Assembly: GCA_025360985.1 (NCBI GenBank)
Contig: JANYBA010000008.1
Span: 1 to 12,456, forward strand
Reading direction: 5' to 3'
DNA: 12,456 nt
From: Gammaproteobacteria bacterium
GTDB taxonomy: Bacteria > Pseudomonadota > Gammaproteobacteria > Xanthomonadales > Xanthomonadaceae
The translations under genes were made by a program, and so were the position numbers. Below, in pieces: positions 1 through 7,227 of this stretch (within the stretch, counting starts at the first letter, position 1; the number at the start of each line of letters is the position of its first letter). The notes beneath the pieces are model-generated. The model worked only from the letters and a program-made list of their open reading frames with translations. It was not told where the DNA came from and did no database searches.

Positions 1-756
1 GGCGTCCAGCGACTGGACCCAGACGAGATAAGCAGGTCCCCACTGGCGCTGCGATGCAAGCCTGTTGAGCCAGGCCGACAATTCGTCGTCGGAAAGGCCG
101 GGCGGAGTCGTCCGCAGGTGTTCCATCAATCCGAATAGTGCGGCGCTGTTTTTGCTCCTTGACGTCAGTCCGATGAGGAAACTCCGTCGCCATGGCGGCG
201 CCGATTGCAATACGGCTGAAAGATCCGCCTTCACCGGTGCCGAGTCCAAGAGCGACACCAGCACCGGTAGTATCTTCCATTCCAACTCCGGCTGGATCCG
301 TAGCATCCGGTCGGCGAAACCCAGCGCTTGCCGGTAATCGCCGGAGGCGATGCGGCGATTGATCAGCCAGCCCAGGCTGGGAAGGTCGCGCGGACCGCGC
401 GCAGCCGCAAGACCGTAAAGCCGGTCGGCCGCGGCCAGGTCGTGGTTCCGCTCGGCCTGCTGGGCCAGCAATCGGTAGCCGCGGCCATCCAGCGGCGCAT
501 TGCGAATGCCGGCCTTGGCAGCGGCGATCTGTTGCGCGGTGTCGGCGTGGTTACTCCCGAGCGGTCCGAATTCCTGCAGGAGGGCTTCCGGATCCCCGGC
601 CCGCCATGCCAGGGCGGCGGCGGGATTGGAGACCGAAAAGTGTTCCGCCAAGCTGAGCGTGGTCAAGCGCCATGCCGCCCAGGCCGCGACCATCAAGGCG
701 AGCGCCAATGGTGCGAACCGGGCCAGGCCCGGCTTGGCCTCAGCCCGGTCGTTCAT
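1..756 (-). CDS. membrane-anchored TPR protein of the polysaccharide locus (partial, C-terminal end off the window)
   Basis: I do not recognise a named gene. The frame is open from an ATG at 756 to the window edge, giving the first 252 residues. Residues 13-30 form one hydrophobic segment (LARFAPLALA onward), a likely membrane anchor with a short charged cytoplasmic N-terminus. Residues 91-124 and 125-158 read as two consecutive 34-residue TPR units; the first has G-Y-LL near its start, A-A-LY in its second helix and PRD at its end, and the second ends RIQPEL. Another helical stretch with WLNRLASQRQWGPA follows at about 229-242. The start overlaps the end of the upstream J-domain gene by 17 bases, so the two are probably co-translated. 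TPR proteins in such loci usually act as scaffolds, which is an inference here. The translation is mine, read directly from the sequence. The start has no clear ribosome binding site. Confidence 0.75.
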   Translation of the reverse strand, partial: MNDRAEAKPGLARFAPLALALMVAAWAAWRLTTLSLAEHFSVSNPAAALAWRAGDPEALLQEFGPLGSNHADTAQQIAAAKAGIRNAPLDGRGYRLLAQQAERNHDLAAADRLYGLAAARGPRDLPSLGWLINRRIASGDYRQALGFADRMLRIQPELEWKILPVLVSLLDSAPVKADLSAVLQSAPPWRRSFLIGLTSRSKNSAALFGLMEHLRTTPPGLSDDELSAWLNRLASQRQWGPAYLVWVQSLDA

Positions 757-2215
757 CGTGCAACAGTCGGTAGATCCGCCACTGCTCGTTCTCGCGGCGC
801 AAGTCCAGCCGGAGATCGCCATGGGTACGGCGGAGCCGGCGCCCCCGGGCTTCGGTGACAGTCGCCTGGTAACTCGCGATGATCGTGGCGGTCTCGCCGG
901 CGGTGAACCAGCTGACGTCCCGCACCACGAGCGAACGGTCGCTGCTGCTCTGGAACAACTGGTTGTAGTTGGCGAGGATCGCGCTCAGGCCACCGCGCGA
1001 ACTCCTCGCGTCGGCCGTGAAGATCGCCCGCATCCCGTCCAGGTCGCCATCGGCATAGGCTTGGCTGAAGAACCCAAGAATCCGATTGGCCTCCAGCAAT
1101 TCACCGTTCGCCCGATTCGTGGAGGGTGCCGGCGGATCGGCAACGCGGTTCGGACGAACTGGTGGCGCCACTGCCTGGGTGCCGGCCATCGCGGCAGCAG
1201 GAACCCTCGCAACCTCCGCATCGCCGACCTCGACGCGGGTCGGCGCCACGAATGCCACCGCATCCGGCGATCGGGCGATGGGCACGCGGACTTTCGCAAC
1301 CAGGGAGCTGGGACGGGCTCGCGCAGCATTTGTCACTTCCCTTGGCGAAGCAAGGTCGACGGTAGTGGCCTGATGGACCACGGCTGGCTCGCGCAAGTGG
1401 GCGCCATTTGGCGCGATTCGGCGTTCTTCCACGTGAGCCGCAGGCACCTGCTGCACGGGAGGTAGCGAAGACGCGAGCGTTGGCGACGGGCCAAGCGCGG
1501 CCTCGACCGCTTCGGAATCGTGCGGATTCGGGTCCTCCGGCGTGCTTGCCTCGGACAAGGCGATCTGCCCCGCCCCGGCGTCGGCGCCCGGAGTACGTTC
1601 GGCGGACCGTAAGACATAAAACACGGCAAGCGCCGCCACCACGCAAGCCCCCAGGCCGGCGAGAACGGCCTTGGGCAACCACCGCAGGTCAGGGCCGGGC
1701 GCTTCCTCCTCGACAAACTGGGTCTGCCGGACCAGGGAGACCGCGCCGCGGGAATTGCCATGGCTGGCGTCGTCGGATCCGCGCAGGTACTCGTCGTAGC
1801 GCTGGCGACGCTCGGGGGTGCGCAGGTCGTTCCAGGCCGTGGTGACGCGATCGGCATACACAGCGTCCCACTCATCGTCGTTGCGATCCGGATGCAGCCA
1901 GCGGACCAGCCAGCGGTAGTTTTCACGGATCTGGCTGTCGGCGGCGTCCGCGGGCACGCCCAGAACCCGGTAGCTGTCGGCGCCGGGATAGAACATCAGT
2001 TGCTGGATGACCATGACGGCAGCTTCGTTGACTACCGTCGGCGATTCGCGAACGAGGCCGGTCGCCTGCTCGAGCGCCTGCGCATCGCCGGCCACGACCC
2101 GCAGCAGCAGTGGCAGGTCGTCGGGCAAACTGCGATCCCGCAATTGCGCATACAGGCTGGGAGAGCGAAAAGCCGCCAATGCCAGTTCCAGCGCGGGATT
2201 GTGGCCTTGGCTCAT
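740..2215 (-). CDS. membrane-anchored J-domain protein with C-terminal NTF2-like domain
   Basis: This 491-residue protein has three visible parts. A J-domain lies at about residues 80-143, with the diagnostic HPD triad at 108-110 in WLHPDRND and a closing ERRQRYDEYLRG. One transmembrane segment lies at about 181-203 (PKAVLAGLGACVVAALAVFY). After a long Ala/Pro/Val-rich linker (about 204-370) comes a C-terminal domain at about 372-491 that resembles NTF2/SnoaL-like folds, with ILGFFSQAYADGDLDGMRAIF at its start and QWRIYRLL at its end. The glycine-rich and zinc-finger parts of true DnaJ are absent, so it is a specialised J-protein, not the general cochaperone. J-domains stimulate DnaK-type Hsp70 ATPase activity, so the N-terminus should face the cytoplasm and the NTF2-like domain the periplasm (inferred). 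Residues 1-79 are helical with no family I recognise. Its ATG overlaps the wzc-like stop by 4 bases (ATGA), which implies translational coupling and a role in polysaccharide export. Confidence 0.85.
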   Translation of the reverse strand: MSQGHNPALELALAAFRSPSLYAQLRDRSLPDDLPLLLRVVAGDAQALEQATGLVRESPTVVNEAAVMVIQQLMFYPGADSYRVLGVPADAADSQIRENYRWLVRWLHPDRNDDEWDAVYADRVTTAWNDLRTPERRQRYDEYLRGSDDASHGNSRGAVSLVRQTQFVEEEAPGPDLRWLPKAVLAGLGACVVAALAVFYVLRSAERTPGADAGAGQIALSEASTPEDPNPHDSEAVEAALGPSPTLASSLPPVQQVPAAHVEERRIAPNGAHLREPAVVHQATTVDLASPREVTNAARARPSSLVAKVRVPIARSPDAVAFVAPTRVEVGDAEVARVPAAAMAGTQAVAPPVRPNRVADPPAPSTNRANGELLEANRILGFFSQAYADGDLDGMRAIFTADARSSRGGLSAILANYNQLFQSSSDRSLVVRDVSWFTAGETATIIASYQATVTEARGRRLRRTHGDLRLDLRRENEQWRIYRLLHDERPG

Positions 2216-4521
2216 GACCTGAGCAGTTTGGGCTTCGCTTTGCTGACGTGCTCGTTGTAGGAGTAGTAACTGTAACCGTAGCTGTAGCCGCGGCCCTGGA
2301 CCGGGGAATAGCCGTTGAGCAAGGCGCCTATCACGCGCGAACGCGCCGCCAGCAACCGCTTGATCGAGTGGCGCATGACCTCGACCCGCGTTTCGCCGGC
2401 CTCGACGATCAGCAGGGTGCCACCGCAGATATTGCCGAGGATCGCGGCGTCGGCCAAACCCATGACCGGCGGACCATCGACGATGATCTGGTCGTACTTT
2501 TCCACTCCGACCGTCAGCAGCGAAATCATCTTGCGACCGGCGAGCAGCTCTGCCGGATTCGGCGGCAAGGGGCCGCAGGAAATGAACGACAGCTGCAGGT
2601 AACCGGTCGCTTGCACGACATCGGCGGCCTTAACGGCGCCGGCAAGGAAACTACTCAGCCCGGGACCCGGCTCGAGGTTGAACTGCCGGTGCAGCGACGG
2701 GTTGCGCAAATCGGCATCGATCAGCAGGACGCGCTTGCCCATTTCGGCGAAATTCCTCGCCAGCATCAGCGCCGCCGTTGACTTGCCCTCACCCGGTAAG
2801 GCGCTCGAGATCAGCAAGCTGCGCGGCGTGCCTTCGGCGGTGGCGAATTGCAGGGCGGTGCGCACCGATCGGTACGCTTCGGAGAACGCCGACCGCGGGT
2901 CCTCGCGGGCCGAGACCGGCGTCATCGGAATCTTCAGCTTGGGGATCAATCCCAGGACCGCCAGCCCGGATTTCTTCTCCAGGTCCTCGGGGTGCTTGAT
3001 CGTGTCGTCCAGGTATTCGAACAGGAACGCCAGGATCACGCCGAGCATCGCGCCGATGAACAGCGCCTGCACCATGGCCTGGCGCAGGTTCGGCCGGATC
3101 TGGTACGAGCTGTCGGCGCGATCGACGATCGACACGTTGTTCGAGGTCAGGCCGCCGGCCAGCCCGACTTCCTTGTACCGTTGCAGCAGGCCGTCGTAGA
3201 GCTGTCGGTTGGTGTCAACTTCCCGCTTCAGGAAGTTGTACTGGATGCTGCGCCGCTGCTGGTCGAGGAAATCGGCCTTCATACCGTCGAGTTCCGCGCT
3301 CAGCATCTTCTCCTGGTTCAGCGCCGCGTCGTATTCGGCGCGGATCGAGGCGCGGATGTTGTTGGTCTCGGTGGCGATCTGCCGATCGAGCTCGTCGATC
3401 TGGCCCTTGAGCTGCATCATGGTCGGATAAGCCGGCTTGAACAGTCGGAGCTTGTCCTGGTACTCGGCCATCAACTTGGAACGCGATTCCTGCAGGGAGC
3501 GGATCCCGGAGCTCTCCAGCACATCCGCCGGCAGGCTGACTCCTGCCGACGCCGATGCCTGGCGCCAGCGTGCCTCGGCGTGGATCCGGGCCGAACGGGC
3601 CAGCGACGCGTCGTTGTTTACCGAGTTCATGTTCTGCTGGGTCAAGGTTGTGGCGTCGTTGGCGCCACCGCTGCTTCCGAGTATCTGCTCCTTCTGCGCA
3701 ACCGCCACCAGCGCTCGTTCCGAATCCTCGAGCTTGAGTTTCAGTTCCTGCAGCCGGTCCTCGAGGTAGGACTTGGCGTAGGCCGAACTCTGGAAACCGT
3801 ATTCCAGGTTGCCGGCGGTGTAACCATCGGCCAGCGCATTGGCGGCGCGAATGGCAAAGTCCGGGCTCGGGCTGTCGTACTGCACTAGCATCAAGGCCGA
3901 GGTGCCGACCGGCTGCACACCGACGCCAGAGCGGAATGCGGCGACGGCGCCGCGCTTGTCGTTGGTTGTCGCTACCTTGGCGGCGCTTCTCGCGGCGTTA
4001 CCGGACGGGCTGCCAAGGAACGAGCGTAAGGTCCGCCAAAGCGATGGGCGCTCCGAGCTGGGAACCTGCGACGGGTCGGTCAGGCCCATCTCGTTGACCA
4101 CGCGCTCGGCGAGGGCGCGACTTTGCAGGATTTCCCGCTGCGTCGCGTAGAAATCGCTGCTGTTTTCGCCCTGGATGGTCGGCATGCCTTCGACCTGCAC
4201 CACCTGGAGCTTGTCCATGTCGACCCGTACGCTTGCCGCCGCACGGTAAATCGGCGTCTCCAGCGAAGTGTTGACGAACGTCATCGTCAAAACCACCGCC
4301 AACGTCCCCAGGACCCACCACTTGCGCTTGACCAGGATGCGCCAGTAGTTGAGCAGGTCCACGCCCTCCTCGTCGTCGCCGGCCGCACCGGGAGACCCGA
4401 GGTCGAGGCTGAGCGCACGTGCCGGGGACAGCGGCAGCGCCAACTGCCGGCGGCCGTCGGATGGAATCGGCAGACTGCTGGCCGCGCCGGTTTGGTTCTG
4501 GTCGTTGACGCCGTCTTCCAT
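2212..4521 (-). CDS. wzc: Wzc-type polysaccharide co-polymerase with BY-kinase (chain-length determinant/tyrosine autokinase)
   Basis: This 769-residue inner-membrane protein should control polysaccharide chain length and export and autophosphorylate on tyrosine. In order it shows a Wzz domain starting near residue 55, a first membrane segment at about 68-84, and a long periplasmic region with coiled-coil stretches (about 250-280 and 340-450). A second membrane segment lies at about 485-503, followed by a cytoplasmic kinase. The kinase has the ExxRxxR motif (E548, R551, R554), Walker A GEGKST at 577-582, Walker A' IDADLR at 601-606 and Walker B IIVDGPP at 679-685. The C-terminal tail carries Tyr738 plus six tyrosines between 746 and 755, the expected phosphorylation cluster. 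Kinase and membrane parts are fused in one chain, unlike the separate CapA/CapB of Gram-positive bacteria, and the kinase distinguishes it from GumC-type proteins. It starts 24 bases after the export lipoprotein gene, behind a weak GGAAA site. Confidence 0.93.
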   Translation of the reverse strand: MEDGVNDQNQTGAASSLPIPSDGRRQLALPLSPARALSLDLGSPGAAGDDEEGVDLLNYWRILVKRKWWVLGTLAVVLTMTFVNTSLETPIYRAAASVRVDMDKLQVVQVEGMPTIQGENSSDFYATQREILQSRALAERVVNEMGLTDPSQVPSSERPSLWRTLRSFLGSPSGNAARSAAKVATTNDKRGAVAAFRSGVGVQPVGTSALMLVQYDSPSPDFAIRAANALADGYTAGNLEYGFQSSAYAKSYLEDRLQELKLKLEDSERALVAVAQKEQILGSSGGANDATTLTQQNMNSVNNDASLARSARIHAEARWRQASASAGVSLPADVLESSGIRSLQESRSKLMAEYQDKLRLFKPAYPTMMQLKGQIDELDRQIATETNNIRASIRAEYDAALNQEKMLSAELDGMKADFLDQQRRSIQYNFLKREVDTNRQLYDGLLQRYKEVGLAGGLTSNNVSIVDRADSSYQIRPNLRQAMVQALFIGAMLGVILAFLFEYLDDTIKHPEDLEKKSGLAVLGLIPKLKIPMTPVSAREDPRSAFSEAYRSVRTALQFATAEGTPRSLLISSALPGEGKSTAALMLARNFAEMGKRVLLIDADLRNPSLHRQFNLEPGPGLSSFLAGAVKAADVVQATGYLQLSFISCGPLPPNPAELLAGRKMISLLTVGVEKYDQIIVDGPPVMGLADAAILGNICGGTLLIVEAGETRVEVMRHSIKRLLAARSRVIGALLNGYSPVQGRGYSYGYSYYSYNEHVSKAKPKLLRS

Positions 4522-4545
4522 GGAGGTTTCCGTCAGTGCAAGCGC

Positions 4546-5286
4546 TTAGAGGCCAAATGTGCGGAACAGGCCAACCATCGGCAGCGCCTGCATGAAGCGA
4601 CTGAACGCGCTCTTGCTGCCGGATTCAGGAAAAACAACTATATCGTCGCCATAGATATTGGGATTCACCGCGTTGCCTTGTCGAATCATTCGCAAGTCGA
4701 ACCTTGCCGCCATCTTCTGGCCGTCGATCATCCGGAAAACCAGGACGTTCGCTGGATCGGCCATTTGTTGCAGCCCGCCGCCGATGGCGACCATCTGCAG
4801 CAGGGTCGTCTCGCCAGTGAGTGGATAGACCCCGGGCTTGATGATGGCGCCTTCCAGGGTGACGCGCTGGCTGGCGTATTCCTTGACGAAGACGGTGACC
4901 TGCGGGCTCTGCAGATAGGTCTGGCTGAGTTTTTCGGCGATCAGTTGCTCAACCTGCTGCACGTTCAATCCGCCAACGTGGAGCGTGCCGACCAAGGGCA
5001 GCGAGATATCGCCACCGGTATTGACGCGGGCGGAACTGGTGAGCTCGGCGACCTGGAAGACGGTGATGTCGAGCGTGTCCTGGGAACCGATGCGGTACTC
5101 CGCCGAATGATCGACCCCGGAAGCGACCGGGGCTGTCGCCGGGCGGGTAACCTTGACGGCGTCGAAGGTGCCGGCGCCGCCTTGCATTTGACCGCCGCCA
5201 CTGGCGCAAGCCACCAACAATCCGAGCGCGAAGGCCGAGAATGCGTGCTTCATCGTGGCGCGAATCGATTTGGAACAAGACTGCAT
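4546..5286 (-). CDS. short outer-membrane polysaccharide export lipoprotein (Wza/GumB family)
   Basis: This 246-residue protein should form the outer-membrane polysaccharide export (OPX) component working with the Wzc-type partner encoded just downstream. It has a signal peptide ending in a lipobox, LVAC, with the lipidated Cys at residue 27. A polysaccharide export (PES) domain follows at about 64-137, from YRIGSQDTLDITVF, then one SLBB domain at about 140-190 (VTLEGAIIKPGVYPLTGETT). It lacks the long C-terminal part of E. coli Wza (about 379 residues) and is close in size to GumB, so a GumB-like name may fit better. I chose the ATG at 5286 because a GGAG sits 8 bases upstream. The ATG at 5253 also gives a plausible lipoprotein signal but has a poor ribosome site, and the more distant in-frame ATG at 5358 lies inside the previous gene. 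The gap to the phosphatase gene is 47 bases. Confidence 0.9.
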   Translation of the reverse strand: MQSCSKSIRATMKHAFSAFALGLLVACASGGGQMQGGAGTFDAVKVTRPATAPVASGVDHSAEYRIGSQDTLDITVFQVAELTSSARVNTGGDISLPLVGTLHVGGLNVQQVEQLIAEKLSQTYLQSPQVTVFVKEYASQRVTLEGAIIKPGVYPLTGETTLLQMVAIGGGLQQMADPANVLVFRMIDGQKMAARFDLRMIRQGNAVNPNIYGDDIVVFPESGSKSAFSRFMQALPMVGLFRTFGL

Positions 5287-5294
5287 GCTCGGGA

Positions 5295-5298
5295 CTCC
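5295..5298 (-). promoter_or_regulatory. ribosome binding site deciding the start of the export lipoprotein gene
   Basis: On the minus strand this reads GGAG, 8 bases before the ATG at 5286. The competing ATG codons at 5253 and 5358 have no comparable match, so this site sets the annotated start. Confidence 0.65.
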
Positions 5299-5333
5299 GT
5301 TCGGTTGCCAGCTCGCCGCTTGGATGTGAGTGT

Positions 5334-6128
5334 TCAGCGTTTGGTGAGGCGATTCCACAAGCTCCGCCCCCGAGCCGGCGCCGCCGCTGGTTCCGGCCGC
5401 CGTGGCAGATCGTGTGGCGCCGTATCGGCCACTATGCCACGGGGCCGCGTGTCGACGAGATGCCAGGCTTCTTCCGCGCCAACCCGGCCCGCGGCCGCCG
5501 CTCGCGCCTCGGCCAGTAGCGGGGGTCGCTGGTCTATATGGTGGGCGTCGGTGGCCAAAATGTCCACGAGCCCCTCGTCCAGCATACGTTCGGCCCAGTA
5601 GCGCGGGCGCGGCCCGAATCTCCCGGTCAGGCTGCCGGCGGTCACTTGCATCCAGGCTCCGCCTCTCGACAGTCGTCCGAATACCTCGTAATGGTTTTCG
5701 ATCCAGGTCAGCCGTTCCGGGTGGGTGATCACCGGGATGTAACCCGCGGTCATGAGATTGAACACCGATTCGTCGAATCGCGGCGGCGCAACGTGGTGCG
5801 GCGGCTCGAGCAGAAGGTAGCGGCTTCCGTTGAGCGTGGGAACCCGACCGGCCCGGATGGATCCGACCAAGTCCGGAGCCAGGTGGGTATCGGCCCCGAT
5901 CACCAGCTGCAACGGTATGCCCTCTTCCACCAGCACGGCTTGCAACGCCTTGATCGCGGCGGCGATGCCGTCCTTGTGGTTTTCGTACAGGCCCGGGTAA
6001 ATGTGCGGGGTGCAGGCCGTCGTAGTGATGCCATCGGCCGCGGCGCAGCGCGCCATTGCAAGCGCCACGCGCAGGTCGGGTGCGCCGTCGTCGATGCCCG
6101 GCAGCATGTGGCAGTGCAGGTCAATCAT
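5334..6128 (-). CDS. PHP-family tyrosine-protein phosphatase (CpsB/Wzb-like)
   Basis: This 264-residue cytoplasmic protein belongs to the PHP metal-dependent phosphoesterases. Members next to capsule genes (CpsB, YwqE) dephosphorylate the tyrosine tail of the BY-kinase. Metal-binding motifs visible in order are DLHCH at residues 3-7, PGIDDGA at 10-16, TPH at 40-42, LLLEPPHH at 105-112, THPER at 135-139 and ATDAHH at 192-197. The last 25 or so residues are Pro/Arg-rich and look disordered. The start overlaps the end of the WecA-like gene by 8 bases. Its natural substrate is probably the Wzc-type kinase encoded two genes downstream; this is inferred from position and from family knowledge. A different PHP phosphoesterase role is possible but less likely in this setting. 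Confidence 0.87.
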   Translation of the reverse strand: MIDLHCHMLPGIDDGAPDLRVALAMARCAAADGITTTACTPHIYPGLYENHKDGIAAAIKALQAVLVEEGIPLQLVIGADTHLAPDLVGSIRAGRVPTLNGSRYLLLEPPHHVAPPRFDESVFNLMTAGYIPVITHPERLTWIENHYEVFGRLSRGGAWMQVTAGSLTGRFGPRPRYWAERMLDEGLVDILATDAHHIDQRPPLLAEARAAAAGRVGAEEAWHLVDTRPRGIVADTAPHDLPRRPEPAAAPARGRSLWNRLTKR

Positions 6129-7227
6129 GGCTGCGCCACTTGCGCACGGTCGCCACCGCGGCGTCCCGATCGAGGGTCAGGCGGTAATGCGCGGCGATCA
6201 GCAGGAAGAACGACAGCACCAGCAACGGCCGATAGACGCCAAGCTTCAGCGCCACCGCGGCCATCAAGCCGAGCGCGGCCGAGACCATCATTCCGCCAAC
6301 GACGATCTGCGAGGAGGAATAGCCGGCATCGAGGAAGATGTGGTGCAGGTGGTCGCGGTCTCCGGAAAACGGCGACCGTCCGTGCTGCAAGCGCCGGACG
6401 ATCAGGCTGCAGCAATCGATCAACGGCAGGGCGATCGTCCAAGGACCCAGCACCGGCGAAATAGGATGCTCGGGGTTCTGCGTCAACCGGACCGCGGTCC
6501 AGGCAATCACGAATCCCAGCAGCATGCTGCCGGCGTCGCCCAGGAACACCAGCGCCCGTGGCATACCGGGGCGGCGTACGTTCCAGACCAGGAATCCCGT
6601 CACCGCCGCCGCGACCGTCAGCAGGCGCTCCGCGGTAGCGACATTTCCTGCGTACAGGGCAAAGCAGATGAACAACAGGATGGACACGAGCGCCTGGCTG
6701 GCGGCGAGCCCGTCCACGCCGTCGGCCATGTTCAAGGCATTGATCATGCCGACGACGACGAAAACGGTGGCCGGAACTCCCAGCCAACCGAGGCTGAGCT
6801 CGCGCACGCCGAAGACGTCGGACAGCTGTTGCACCGCCACTCCGCCAACGTAAATCATCACCAGGGCGGCGAGCACCTGCGCACCGATCCGCAGTTTCCA
6901 GCTCAGGTCGCGCAGGTCGTCCAGCACGCCCACCAGTACCAGCAGGCCACCTGCGAGAAGGAAGGCAAGCAGCGGCTGCGAGGCGAAGTCGTGGTTCATC
7001 GCCGAAGTCGCAAACATCGCCAGGAGGATGATCAGGCCACCGAGCATGGGCGTCGGCGCGGCATGATCCTTGCGGCCGCCGGGTCGATCAACCAGTCCGA
7101 CGCGCGCGGCGAAGGGGACCAGCAGCGGGCAAAGCGCCGCCACCAGGGCGAGCGCAAAAAGGGCCCGGAGCCAGCCCTGCATCGGAATTTGTTGCCACAG
7201 TGCGAGATAACTCACGAAGCCATCCAT
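6121..7227 (-). CDS. wecA: WecA-type polyprenyl-phosphate sugar-1-phosphate transferase (glycosyltransferase family 4)
   Basis: This multi-spanning membrane enzyme transfers a sugar-1-phosphate from a UDP-sugar, most often GlcNAc, to undecaprenyl phosphate. That is the first membrane step in building a lipid-linked repeat unit. With the start at 7227 it has 368 residues. Family motifs are GRKDHAAPTPMLGG at 51-64, the catalytic DD pair at 103-104 in GVLDDLRD, NALNMADGVDGL at 163-174, FLGDAGS at 228-234 and RDHLHHI at 291-297. About ten hydrophobic helices alternate with these loops. An earlier in-frame ATG at 7263 would add 12 residues but lies inside the moeB-like gene. The ATG at 7227 shares one base with that gene's stop (TGATG), so a coupled start is favoured, although no strong ribosome site is visible. 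Sugar specificity cannot be read from sequence, and a non-GlcNAc substrate is possible. Confidence 0.9.
   Translation of the reverse strand: MDGFVSYLALWQQIPMQGWLRALFALALVAALCPLLVPFAARVGLVDRPGGRKDHAAPTPMLGGLIILLAMFATSAMNHDFASQPLLAFLLAGGLLVLVGVLDDLRDLSWKLRIGAQVLAALVMIYVGGVAVQQLSDVFGVRELSLGWLGVPATVFVVVGMINALNMADGVDGLAASQALVSILLFICFALYAGNVATAERLLTVAAAVTGFLVWNVRRPGMPRALVFLGDAGSMLLGFVIAWTAVRLTQNPEHPISPVLGPWTIALPLIDCCSLIVRRLQHGRSPFSGDRDHLHHIFLDAGYSSSQIVVGGMMVSAALGLMAAVALKLGVYRPLLVLSFFLLIAAHYRLTLDRDAAVATVRKWRSHD

Noticed and set aside
500..1465. Plus-strand open frame of 321 codons
   Set aside because: It runs antisense to the J-domain and TPR genes, shows no domain and has low-complexity text; a shadow frame.
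5115..5132. GC-rich inverted repeat CCCCGG, 6-base loop, CCGGGG
   Set aside because: It lies in the coding sequence for the linker after the signal peptide of the export lipoprotein and has no T-tract, so it is not a terminator.
5287..5358. Upstream in-frame start for the export lipoprotein at 5358
   Set aside because: It overlaps the phosphatase gene, puts a non-signal-like stretch before the lipoprotein signal, and lacks the GGAG site found before 5286.
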